Source of the DNA: Rhizobiaceae bacterium
GTDB taxonomy: Bacteria; Pseudomonadota; Alphaproteobacteria; Rhizobiales; Rhizobiaceae
Assembly (NCBI GenBank): GCA_023953905.1
Contig: JAMLJA010000011.1
Coordinates: forward strand, 62,001-126,000
Direction: 5' to 3'
Length of the DNA stretch: 64,000 nucleotides
Every line of letters begins with the position of its first letter. Within the stretch, counting starts at the first letter, position 1. A program made the position numbers and the translations under genes. The notes below the pieces were generated by a model. It saw only the letters and a program-made list of their open reading frames with translations. It made no database searches and was not told where the DNA came from. Positions 17,871-26,233 of this stretch are shown one piece after another.

Positions 17871-18692
17871 ATGCATTCTGCGGCTGCATTGAAAATCGAA
17901 GATGCGACGACTTTTCCGATCCCAGCAGGCGTCTATGCGGAGACTGTTGTTTCGGTAAAGCACTATACGGACAGGCTGTTCTCCTTCCGCATCACGCGGC
18001 CTCAGGCATTTCGCTTCCGCTCCGGCGAGTTTGTCATGATCGGCCTGCCGAATGCGGAAAAGCCGGTCTTCCGCGCCTATTCGATCGCAAGCCCCTCATG
18101 GGACGAAGAGGTCGAGTTCTTCTCCATCAAGGTGCCCGATGGTCCCCTGACCTCCGAATTGCAGAAGATCGTGCCCGGCGACACGGTCTTGATGCGGCAG
18201 AAATCCACCGGAACTCTTGTGCTTGATGCCCTGACCCCTGCAAAGCGTGTGTTCATGATCTCCACAGGCACCGGCATCGCACCATTCGCAAGTCTCATTC
18301 GCGATCCCGAGACATATGACAAGTTCGATCAGGTCATCCTCACCCATACATGCCGCGACCGCGCCGAGCTGGTGTACGGGGAAGAGCTTTGTGCCGAGGC
18401 GGTCAACGACCCGCTGATTGGTGAAATGGCCGCGGGACGTCTCATCCTGTATTCGACGACCACACGCGAAGTGACGCCGCGCATGGGGCGCATCACACAC
18501 CTCATCGAAAGCGGCAAGTTTTGCACCGATTTGGGAATCCCGCCCCTCAATCCGACAAGCGACCGCGTGATGATATGTGGTTCGATGTCGATGCTGAAGG
18601 ACGTCAAGAGCCTCGTGGAAAGCCTCGGCTTCACGGAAGGCTCGAACAACAAGCCCGCCGATTTCGTCGTCGAACGGGCGTTCGTCGGCTAG
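17871..18692 (+). CDS. fpr: ferredoxin--NADP reductase
   Basis: 273-residue bacterial subclass I/II FNR. FAD-binding motif FRAYSIASPSWDEEVEF, NADPH region VFMISTGTGIAPFASLIRDP, nucleotide-end motif MICGSMSMLKDV and the C-terminal FVVERAFVG typical of Fpr proteins from alphaproteobacteria. It exchanges electrons between NADPH and ferredoxin or flavodoxin. ATG 17871 is chosen because homology begins there; the frame is open upstream to 17706 across promoter sequence. The shared operator and position just after the marR gene suggest that it supplies reduced ferredoxin to the 6-hydroxynicotinate reductase homologue. A general redox-stress role is also possible. Confidence 0.93.
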   Translation: MHSAAALKIEDATTFPIPAGVYAETVVSVKHYTDRLFSFRITRPQAFRFRSGEFVMIGLPNAEKPVFRAYSIASPSWDEEVEFFSIKVPDGPLTSELQKIVPGDTVLMRQKSTGTLVLDALTPAKRVFMISTGTGIAPFASLIRDPETYDKFDQVILTHTCRDRAELVYGEELCAEAVNDPLIGEMAAGRLILYSTTTREVTPRMGRITHLIESGKFCTDLGIPPLNPTSDRVMICGSMSMLKDVKSLVESLGFTEGSNNKPADFVVERAFVG

Positions 18693-18812
18693 ACCCCATC
18701 GGCGCGCCTGTTTGCGCGCTCTCGCTTGAATGGCTCCACATAGACGCGTAGAACATGGCGTTCTCCGATGCTGGCGGATGCGGCAGACCGGAGAAGCTGG
18801 AGGACGACGCCT

Positions 18813-19871
18813 ATGAATAGGGACGCTGGACAGACCGCCGCAGCGGCGGACGCCACATCATCCATCGTCACGCCGTTGCCGCGACGGACGGCGGCGAATG
18901 TGCAGGATGCCGCTCATGGCATTGCCCGCAATCCCGGGATGCAGCTCGATCTCGGCTTCCTGGAATCGATGCGGAACGTCAACCGCTCGGCACTCGAGCG
19001 GCGGGTCGATTCCCTGACCAAGCGACGCTCGATCAAGAACGACGATCAGGCGGCTTGGCTGTTGCGCGCGATTTCCGTGATGGACCTCACGACACTGAAC
19101 TCCAACGACACCGATGAGCGGGTGCGACGCCTCTGTGCAAAAGCGGTCAACCCGTTGCGCGCCGATCTCGTCTCCGCACTGGGCATTGAGAACGCCCGCA
19201 TCCGACCGGCTGCGGTCTGCGTCTATCATCCGTTCGTGGCCACGGCCGTCGATGCCCTGAAAGGCACAAACATCCATGTCGCGGCCGTCTCCACGGCGTT
19301 TCCACACGGCCTGACGCCGCTCAAGACACGGTTGCAGGAAGTGGAAGCGTCTGTCTCCGACGGCGCGGATGAAATCGACGTCGTCATTCCGCGCGGATTG
19401 GTCTATGGCGCGAAATGGCAAGAACTTTACGATGAGATCCGACAGATGCGCGCGGCCTGTGGCGAAGCGCATATCAAAGTCATTCTCGGCACCGGTGATC
19501 TCGCCACCCTGCGCAATGTGACGCTTGCCTCGATGGTGGCGATGATGGCGGGCGCCGATTTCATCAAGACCTCCACGGGCAAGGAAAGCGTCAACGCGAC
19601 ACTGCCCGTTGGGCTTGCGATGGTGCGGGCCATTCGCGCCTATTTCGAGCAGACCGGCTACCTGATCGGCTTCAAGCCGGCAGGGGGCATATCGACAGCG
19701 AAATCGTCGCTCGACTGGCTGGTGCTCATGAAGGAAGAACTGGGGCGCGCTTGGCTGGAGCCCGAGCTGTTCCGCTTCGGCGCATCGAGCCTTCTGACGG
19801 ACATCGAACGTCAGCTCGAACACCACGTGACCGGGCACTATTCCGCCAATCATCGTCACGCTATGGCCTAG
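18813..19871 (+). CDS. deoC: deoxyribose-phosphate aldolase
   Basis: 352-residue DeoC/LacD-family class I aldolase splitting 2-deoxyribose 5-phosphate into acetaldehyde and glyceraldehyde 3-phosphate. Motifs: MDLTTLNSNDT, VCVYHPFV, AVSTAFPHG, GADEIDVVIPRG, KVILGTGDL and the Schiff-base Lys in GADFIKTSTGKE. It has an N-terminal extension of about 80 residues compared with short bacterial DeoC, as in the animal/long bacterial type. ATG 18813 follows TGGAGGA at good distance. The downstream ALDH gene, 43 bases away, could oxidise the acetaldehyde formed. Confidence 0.95.
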   Translation: MNRDAGQTAAAADATSSIVTPLPRRTAANVQDAAHGIARNPGMQLDLGFLESMRNVNRSALERRVDSLTKRRSIKNDDQAAWLLRAISVMDLTTLNSNDTDERVRRLCAKAVNPLRADLVSALGIENARIRPAAVCVYHPFVATAVDALKGTNIHVAAVSTAFPHGLTPLKTRLQEVEASVSDGADEIDVVIPRGLVYGAKWQELYDEIRQMRAACGEAHIKVILGTGDLATLRNVTLASMVAMMAGADFIKTSTGKESVNATLPVGLAMVRAIRAYFEQTGYLIGFKPAGGISTAKSSLDWLVLMKEELGRAWLEPELFRFGASSLLTDIERQLEHHVTGHYSANHRHAMA

Positions 19872-19914
19872 CGCGATTGGTCGCGACCATCGATGCGGGC
19901 TTCAGGAACCTTCA

Positions 19915-22284
19915 ATGAATATTCTCGAACGCTATAACGCCATGGAATACGGCCCGGCGCCCGAAGCGCGCAACGAAGCTGACGCATGGATCGCCGGAAA
20001 GGACTTGTCGAAGGCAATTTTTGTCGGCGGCAGCTGGAAATCGGCGCATGGCGGCAAGACATTCGAAGTGCTGGACCCTGCGACGGGCAAATTGCTTGCC
20101 GAGGTTTCCGAGGCCGATGAGGCTGACGTCGACGCAGCGGTGGCGGCCGCGCGCAAAGCCTTGCCGAAATGGAGCGCGGCCTCCGGCTATGAGCGCGCCA
20201 AGGTGCTCTATGCGATCGGACGCGCGATGCAGCGGCACCAACGGCTTTTTGCCGTTCTGGAATCTCTGGACAATGGCAAGCCCATTCGCGAAAGCCGCGA
20301 CATTGATGTGCCATTGGCAATCCGCCATTTCCTGCATCACGCAGGCTGGGCGCAGTCCCTCGATCGCGAATTTCCCGGCCATAAGGGTGTCGGGGTCGTC
20401 GGCCAGATCATTCCCTGGAATTTCCCGCTGCTGATGCTTGCCTGGAAGATCGCACCTGCATTGGCTGCTGGATGCACCGTGGTTCTGAAGCCTGCGGAGT
20501 TCACGCCGCTCACGGCAATTCTCTTCGCCGAAATCTGCGAGCGGGCCGGCGTGCCAAAGGGCGTCGTCAATATCGTTCCGGGCGGGCCGGCGGCGGGCGC
20601 GGCAATCGTCAATCATGACGGCATCGACAAGATCGCCTTCACCGGTTCTTCGGAAGTCGGCAGGATTATCCGCAAGGCAACAGCCGGCTCGGGCAAGAAG
20701 CTCTCGCTGGAACTTGGCGGCAAATCGGCATTCATGGTGTTTGAGGATGCCGATCTCGATTCCGCCGTGGAAGGCCTTGTCGACGGCATCTGGTTCAATC
20801 AGGGACAGGTATGCTGTGCCGGCTCGCGCCTGCTTGTCCAGGAAGGGATCGCGGACGCTTTCTTCGCCAAGGTCAAGACGCGCATGGGGCGGTTGCGCGT
20901 CGGTTCACCTCTCGACAAGAATACCGATATCGGTCCGCTGGTCGACAAGACACAGCTTGATCGCGTGGCCGGTCTGGTCTCCGAGGGCGCACATCAGGGG
21001 GCGTCCTGCTGGCAGCCGGATTTTGCGCTGCCCTCTTCCGGCTATTTCTATAGACCGACGCTCGCGACGGGTGTGGCGCCTTCCAACATTCTTGCGCAGG
21101 AAGAGGTTTTTGGACCAGTGCTGGCCGCGATGACTTTCCGCAACACCGAGGAAGCTGTCGAGCTCGCCAACAATACTCGTTATGGCCTTGCAGCCTCGGT
21201 GTGGAGCGAGAATGTCAATCTTGCCCTGCATGTCGCGCCGCAGCTCAAGGCAGGTGTCGTATGGATCAACGGCGCCAACATGTTCGACGCTGCCTGCGGC
21301 TTTGGCGGCTATCGCGAGAGCGGCTTCGGGCGCGAAGGCGGGCATGAGGGTATGCTCGAATATCTGACGTCAAAACTGCCGCTTGGCGCAACCATCAAGC
21401 CATACGCCGCATCCGTTTCGACGGACACAACCGAACACGTCGGGATTGATCGGACGCCGAAGCTCTACATCGGTGGCAAGCAGGTCCGACCGGATAGCGG
21501 CTATTCGATGCCCGTGACCGGCGCGAAGGGGAAGTTCGCGGGCGAGGTCGGGCTTGGCAACCGCAAGGACATCCGCAATGCGGTCGCTGCCGCACGCGCC
21601 TGCAAGGCGTGGCCCGGCGCCACCGCCTATAATCGCGCGCAGGTGCTTTACTTCCTTGCCGAGAACCTGTCCTCACGCGGCGACGAGTTTGTCGCGCGCC
21701 TGTCGTCGCTCACAGGCGCCTCGGCCAAGGCCGCACGCGCGGAGGTCGATCTTTCCATCGAAAGGCTGTTCGAGTGCGCCGGGCTGGCGGACAAATTCGA
21801 GGGGCGCGTCCATCAGCCACCGATGCGGGCCGTGGCGCTGGCCCTCCACGAGCCGGTCGGCGTCGTCGGCGCCGTGATGCAGGACGAACAACCTCTGCTC
21901 GGCTTCGTGTCGATGGTCGCCCCGGCCCTCGCCATGGGCAATACCGTTGTTGCCGTGCCTTCCCAGCGCTATCCGCTGATTGCCACCGACCTCTACCAGG
22001 TCGTCGAATATTCCGACCTGCCCGCCGGTGCGCTCAACATCGTGACAGGGCGCAGTGCCGAACTGGCGGGCGTGCTCGCTAAACATGACGATGTTGACGG
22101 ACTTTGGCTGGTCGCCGACGCCGAGACGTGCAAAAAGGCCGAGGCGGAGTCCATCGGCAATCTCAAGCGCGTCTGGACAAGCAACGGTCGTGCAATCGAC
22201 TGGACTTCGCGTGATGCCGGCGGGGACACATTCTTGCGCCGTGCAATCGAAATAAAGAATGTATGGGTGCCATACGGCGATTAG
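19915..22284 (+). CDS. ALDH16-type double aldehyde dehydrogenase
   Basis: 789 residues in two ALDH-like halves. The first (about 1-500) is complete: IPWNFPLLMLAWK, KPAEFTPLTA, FTGSSEVG, LELGGKSAF (general base Glu) and GQVCCAGSR with the catalytic Cys. The second half (about 520-789) keeps the NAD-domain outline (KLYIGGKQVRP, EPVGVVGAVM, AVPSQRYPL, LPAGALNIVTG) but has no Cys at the matching site. This is the ALDH16 architecture. The deoC neighbour makes acetaldehyde or another aldehyde from deoxynucleoside breakdown a plausible substrate. A FAH-family gene follows after 12 bases. Confidence 0.9.
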   Translation: MNILERYNAMEYGPAPEARNEADAWIAGKDLSKAIFVGGSWKSAHGGKTFEVLDPATGKLLAEVSEADEADVDAAVAAARKALPKWSAASGYERAKVLYAIGRAMQRHQRLFAVLESLDNGKPIRESRDIDVPLAIRHFLHHAGWAQSLDREFPGHKGVGVVGQIIPWNFPLLMLAWKIAPALAAGCTVVLKPAEFTPLTAILFAEICERAGVPKGVVNIVPGGPAAGAAIVNHDGIDKIAFTGSSEVGRIIRKATAGSGKKLSLELGGKSAFMVFEDADLDSAVEGLVDGIWFNQGQVCCAGSRLLVQEGIADAFFAKVKTRMGRLRVGSPLDKNTDIGPLVDKTQLDRVAGLVSEGAHQGASCWQPDFALPSSGYFYRPTLATGVAPSNILAQEEVFGPVLAAMTFRNTEEAVELANNTRYGLAASVWSENVNLALHVAPQLKAGVVWINGANMFDAACGFGGYRESGFGREGGHEGMLEYLTSKLPLGATIKPYAASVSTDTTEHVGIDRTPKLYIGGKQVRPDSGYSMPVTGAKGKFAGEVGLGNRKDIRNAVAAARACKAWPGATAYNRAQVLYFLAENLSSRGDEFVARLSSLTGASAKAARAEVDLSIERLFECAGLADKFEGRVHQPPMRAVALALHEPVGVVGAVMQDEQPLLGFVSMVAPALAMGNTVVAVPSQRYPLIATDLYQVVEYSDLPAGALNIVTGRSAELAGVLAKHDDVDGLWLVADAETCKKAEAESIGNLKRVWTSNGRAIDWTSRDAGGDTFLRRAIEIKNVWVPYGD

Positions 22285-22296
22285 GGAGACTGTGTT

Positions 22297-23142
22297 TTGA
22301 AACTGGTTCGTTACGGCAATGCGGGTTCTGAAAAGCCTGGTGTGATTGACGCGCAGGGCAAGATTCGTGATCTGTCCGGCCATGTGGCCGACATTGGTGG
22401 CGCCACGCTCGATCCAAGCGAACTGGCAAAGCTCGCGAAGGTCGACCCCGAGACGCTCCCGGAAGTTTCCGGTGACCCTCGCCTCGGTCCTTGCGTCGCA
22501 GGCGTTGGCAAACTCATCTGCATCGGTCTCAACTACTCCGACCACGCGGCGGAAACCGGAATGGCCGTGCCGTCCGAACCGATCATCTTCATGAAGGCCA
22601 CCTCGGCGATCGTTGGCCCGAACGATGATGTGCTGATCCCCCGCAAGTCCAAGAAGACCGACTGGGAAGTCGAGCTCTGCGTCGTGATCGGCAAGAAGGC
22701 GAAGTATGTCTCCGAGGACGAGGCGCTGGACTATGTCGCGGGCTATTGCGTGTCGAACGATGTTTCGGAGCGCGAGTTCCAGGCTGAACGCCAGGGTCAG
22801 TGGACCAAGGGCAAGAGCTGCGACACCTTCGGCCCGATCGGCCCGTGGATGGTCACCAAAGACGAGATAAAGGATCCGCAGAACCTCAAGATGTGGCTCA
22901 CCGTGAACGGTAAGACCATGCAGGACGGCTCGTCCAACACGATGGTCTACGGCGTCAAGCATCTGGTGTCCTATCTGTCGCAGTTCATGAGCCTTCTGCC
23001 CGGCGATATCATCTCCACCGGCACGCCTCCCGGCGTCGGCATGGGCATGAAACCGCCTATGTTCCTGAAGGATGGCGACGTGGTCGAACTCGGCATCGAG
23101 GGCCTCGGAACCCAGAAGCAGACCTTCAGGCAGGACGCCTGA
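22297..23142 (+). CDS. fumarylacetoacetate hydrolase family protein
   Basis: 281 residues with the FAH fold. The N-terminal part is MKLVRYG...KPGVID. Catalytic-domain motifs are LICIGLNYSDHAAE, PIIFMKATSAIVGP, a metal-site DWEVELCVVIGKKAK and GYCVSNDVSEREFQ, then STGTPPGVGMG. Three acidic ligands for a divalent cation are visible. The family covers 2,4-diketo-acid hydrolases, ureidoglycolate lyase and decarboxylases, and the substrate cannot be told. The start is TTG 22297 with AGGGAGA about eight bases upstream, inside the ALDH stop region, so it is probably co-transcribed with deoC and the ALDH. Confidence 0.88.
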   Translation: MKLVRYGNAGSEKPGVIDAQGKIRDLSGHVADIGGATLDPSELAKLAKVDPETLPEVSGDPRLGPCVAGVGKLICIGLNYSDHAAETGMAVPSEPIIFMKATSAIVGPNDDVLIPRKSKKTDWEVELCVVIGKKAKYVSEDEALDYVAGYCVSNDVSEREFQAERQGQWTKGKSCDTFGPIGPWMVTKDEIKDPQNLKMWLTVNGKTMQDGSSNTMVYGVKHLVSYLSQFMSLLPGDIISTGTPPGVGMGMKPPMFLKDGDVVELGIEGLGTQKQTFRQDA

Positions 23143-23192
23143 GGCAAACCTGGCGGCATTGACCTCAGTGCCGCCGACCAGCCCTTTGCAGC

Positions 23193-24065
23193 ATGACCTT
23201 CCTTCTCGGCATAGATGGCGGTGGAACAAGCTGCCGCGCAGCGTTGGCCACGGCTGACGGTACGATTATCGCGCGCGCCAGAAGCGGCTCTGCAAACATC
23301 CACACCGACCTTGCGGGCGCACGAGAAAACATCGTCGAAGCCGCAAGGCTTGTCTTTGCTGAAGCAGGAGTCGACGCGTCACGGATTTCCGAAACGCCGA
23401 TTGTGCTTGGTCTTGCGGGAGCCAATGTCGGCACCAACGCCGCGCAACTCGCGGCCATGCTGCCATTCGACACGAGCCTCGTCGAAACCGACGCGATGAT
23501 CGCACTCGAAGGCGCTGTAGGCAGCGGTGACGGTGCGATTGCCATTCTCGGTACCGGTACGGCCTATCTGGGCCGCAGGGACGGCGAGGCCCGGCCGATT
23601 GGCGGATGGGGCTTTCTGGTCAGCGATCAGGGCAGCGGTGCCCAGATCGGAAGGGAGCTTCTGGAACGTACTCTGCTTGCTTTTGACGAAGTGGGACCGG
23701 CTTCTCCGCTGACCCACGAGATACTGACGGTGTTCGAGAAAGACCCAAGCAACATCGTCGCCTTCGCCGCGACGGCCAAGCCCGGAGATTTCGCCGGGTT
23801 CGCTCCCAAGGTCTTCGATCATGCGGCACAGGGCGACATTGTGGCTGACGCCATACTGGCCCACGGACAGGCCGTGATCGAAGCCTCATTGCTGCGATTT
23901 GACCTGCGACCGGACGAGCCGCTTGCGTTGCTGGGCGGGCTCGCTTCCTTGTATGAGACCCGTCTGTCGACCCCGCTGCGCGCCCTCGTCCGTCCCTCCA
24001 TCCAGGACGCGCTGGGCGGGGCGGTATCGATGGCGGCCAGGCTGTTTGGAGCTCAGCGACCATGA
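23193..24065 (+). CDS. N-acetylglucosamine kinase, BadF/BadG family
   Basis: 290-residue ASKHA-fold kinase of the BadF/BadG/BcrA/BcrD ATPase family. Phosphate loop FLLGIDGGGTSCRAAL at the N-terminus, GLAGANVGTN, the second phosphate motif ILGTGTAYLG and IGGWGFLVSDQGSGAQIG. Such proteins beside nagA are GlcNAc (or GlcN) kinases giving the 6-phosphate. The stop overlaps the nagA ATG by 4 bases, which strengthens the call. Confidence 0.88.
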   Translation: MTFLLGIDGGGTSCRAALATADGTIIARARSGSANIHTDLAGARENIVEAARLVFAEAGVDASRISETPIVLGLAGANVGTNAAQLAAMLPFDTSLVETDAMIALEGAVGSGDGAIAILGTGTAYLGRRDGEARPIGGWGFLVSDQGSGAQIGRELLERTLLAFDEVGPASPLTHEILTVFEKDPSNIVAFAATAKPGDFAGFAPKVFDHAAQGDIVADAILAHGQAVIEASLLRFDLRPDEPLALLGGLASLYETRLSTPLRALVRPSIQDALGGAVSMAARLFGAQRP

Positions 24066-25243
24066 ACTCTGACGACGTTGAGAAGGACGGGCGCGTCGCG
24101 CTGCGCGGTGCGCTCATCTTCGACGGCGAGGCATGGCATGACGATGCCGAGCTCGTCATCCACAACGCACAGGTCGAGCGCATTGCGCAAGGGAAAGACG
24201 TTCCCGACGACGCGCCGTCTGTCGAGCTTGATGGTGGCATTCTAGTGCCTGGCTTTGTCGACCTGCAGGTCAATGGCGGCGGCGGTGTGATGCTCAACGA
24301 CCGCCAGGATGTTGAGGCGTTTCGCACCATCTGTGCGGCCCATGCGCCGTTTGGCACAACCTCGATCCTCGTGACGCTTATTACCGACACACCGGCCGTC
24401 ACGGCGTTAGCCGTCGATGGCTGCGCGGCGGCTCTTGCCGAACAGGTGCCGGGATTGCTTGGCCTGCATCTGGAAGGCCCCCATCTGTCCATTGCGCGCA
24501 AAGGGGCGCATGACCCGGCGCTCATTCGGCCAGTCTCCTCCGAGGACGAGGCGTTCCTGATTGCATCACGCAAGAAGGTCCACGTTCTTCTGTCGACGCT
24601 GGCGCGTGAATCGGTCGAGCCGGACCAGATAAAGGCGTTGGCTGCCGCAGGTGTTCTCGTCAGCATCGGCCATACCGACACGACATATGAAGGTGCTGCC
24701 GAAATGGCAGAGGCGGGTGCCAGCATCGTCACGCATCTCTTCAATGCAATGAGCCAGATCGGCAATCGCGCGCCCGGCGTCGCCGGCGCAGCGCTAGACA
24801 TCGGACAGCTTCACGCAGGTCTGATCGCGGACGGAATTCATGTCGATCCCGCAACGATAGGCATTGCGCTGCGTGGCAAAAACGGTCCCGGCCACATCTT
24901 CCTTGTTACCGACGCGATGGCGACGATCGGTACCGACATGTCGTCATTCACACTCAATGGGCGCACCATTTTTCGCAAGGAAGGCAGTCTGCGGTTGGCT
25001 GACGGCACGCTGGCCGGGGCCGATCTCGATATGATTTCGGCGGTCCGCTTCATGCATCAGCGCATTGGCTTGCCGCTAGAGGAAGCCTTGCGCATGGCGA
25101 CCGTCTATCCGGCTCGGGCGGCCCGCGTTGACGACCGGATTGGACGCCTGGGAGCAGGCACTGATGCAAGCTTCGTGCATCTGACTGAACAGCTCGACGT
25201 GCGCCGGGTATGGATCAGGGGTACCGAGGCGTTTCGCGCCTGA
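24062..25243 (+). CDS. nagA: N-acetylglucosamine-6-phosphate deacetylase
   Basis: 393-residue amidohydrolase. GFVDLQVNGGGGVMLND carries the early sequence of the NagA metal site (no HxH, as usual for NagA), HLEGPHLS has the Glu metal ligand, SIGHTDTTYEGA and THLFNAMSQ supply His ligands, and LVTDAMATIG has the catalytic Asp. It makes glucosamine 6-phosphate and acetate from the product of the upstream kinase. Start overlaps the kinase stop. No nagB/glmS-type isomerase is in the window. It ends 15 bases from the convergent lyase gene. Confidence 0.95.
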   Translation: MNSDDVEKDGRVALRGALIFDGEAWHDDAELVIHNAQVERIAQGKDVPDDAPSVELDGGILVPGFVDLQVNGGGGVMLNDRQDVEAFRTICAAHAPFGTTSILVTLITDTPAVTALAVDGCAAALAEQVPGLLGLHLEGPHLSIARKGAHDPALIRPVSSEDEAFLIASRKKVHVLLSTLARESVEPDQIKALAAAGVLVSIGHTDTTYEGAAEMAEAGASIVTHLFNAMSQIGNRAPGVAGAALDIGQLHAGLIADGIHVDPATIGIALRGKNGPGHIFLVTDAMATIGTDMSSFTLNGRTIFRKEGSLRLADGTLAGADLDMISAVRFMHQRIGLPLEEALRMATVYPARAARVDDRIGRLGAGTDASFVHLTEQLDVRRVWIRGTEAFRA

Positions 25244-25258
25244 TCGGGCGTTGACCCG

Positions 25259-26233
25259 TCAATTGCTGTCGGTTGGCAGCACGGCGGACTCCACGTGGCC
25301 AAGGACGTCGGCGCGTTCCGGCGAACGCCGAAAATCGGCGTAGTAGAGGCTCCATTCCCTGTCGTGCGGCGCGCGATAGGGACCGAACTTGAAGTACTGT
25401 TTGTCGCCGAGACCGCGATCAGCGTGGCCTATATGGCCGGTAACCGTCACGATCGGACGGGCATTGGCATAAAGCTCGATGCGCCCCGACCCGTCCGGCC
25501 CGGGTTGGGTGTAGACCGCGAAATCGATCCAGCCTGAATCCGGTGTCGGAAGCCTGTTGCCATGGTCAACGACCTGTATCGCAACGCTGCGGGCGTGGAA
25601 CAGATCTCCGTCTTCCGGCACCCAGTTGGGATCGGTGGCCACCAGTGCCCGCATCTGGTTGGTTTTTGGCCGCAGCCACACAGGGATGCCCACCTCGTGG
25701 TCCTGGACCGCTTTCATCATCACCGGTGCCGGCTCTTCGATATAATTCGTTTCGACGGTCGCGAAGAGTTTTCCATTGCGCATCCTGATTGCAAAGAACG
25801 GACTGAAATCGCCCTCCGCTCCGGGGTCGATCTCCCGCTTCCATTGCGCGATGAGATATCGATGATCGTCAGTTGGAACCGGATCGGCAAATCTTACGGC
25901 GAACCCGTACCAGACGCCCTGATCATAGGGCACGCGAAGCTCGGTCTTCTCCCAGATCTCCGCTCGCTCGCTTTCATTTTGGTCAACCGATCCGCCCAGC
26001 GGCCGGACGGACAGTTTCAGCGCACCGCCGCCATTGTAAGTGACGTTGTTCTGGAACGCGACGACGCCGGCGCTTTGTTCATAATTGTCGCGATAGTAGA
26101 GGCCGCCGTCGTCGGAGAAGGAGGGCCCATCGAGCCTGTCGCGCAAGACCTTCTGAGCGGGTGATGAGCGCCTGTTCTCCGATGCGTCGATCCCTGCGGA
26201 GGGTCCGCCAGAGCTAGAAACGCGCAGGTTCAT
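25259..26233 (-). CDS. polysaccharide lyase, heparin lyase I-like jelly roll
   Basis: 324 residues with the pattern of the heparin-lyase-I-like polysaccharide lyase family: NNVTYNGGGALKLSVRP, SERAEIWEKTELRVPYDQGVWYG split by polar residues, YLIAQWKRE, FAIRMRNGKLF, and a C-terminal YFKFGPYRAPHD. It probably cleaves a uronate-containing polymer by beta-elimination. No clear signal peptide: the start at ATG 26233, which overlaps the cyclase stop by 4 bases, gives a polar Ser-rich N-terminus. Being last in an operon with a nucleotide-sugar dehydrogenase, it may trim or release the polymer whose uronate precursor that enzyme makes. Confidence 0.8.
   Translation of the reverse strand: MNLRVSSSGGPSAGIDASENRRSSPAQKVLRDRLDGPSFSDDGGLYYRDNYEQSAGVVAFQNNVTYNGGGALKLSVRPLGGSVDQNESERAEIWEKTELRVPYDQGVWYGFAVRFADPVPTDDHRYLIAQWKREIDPGAEGDFSPFFAIRMRNGKLFATVETNYIEEPAPVMMKAVQDHEVGIPVWLRPKTNQMRALVATDPNWVPEDGDLFHARSVAIQVVDHGNRLPTPDSGWIDFAVYTQPGPDGSGRIELYANARPIVTVTGHIGHADRGLGDKQYFKFGPYRAPHDREWSLYYADFRRSPERADVLGHVESAVLPTDSN

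Noticed and set aside
18702..18719. GCGCGC-N6-GCGCGC hairpin just after the ferredoxin reductase gene
   Set aside because: Short stem and no T-tract behind it; not enough to call a terminator.
21673..23229. Long antisense reading frame (over 500 codons) opposite the ALDH16 and FAH genes
   Set aside because: The forward strand encodes two clearly recognisable enzymes. The reverse frame is a product of high GC codon use and has no recognisable motif.
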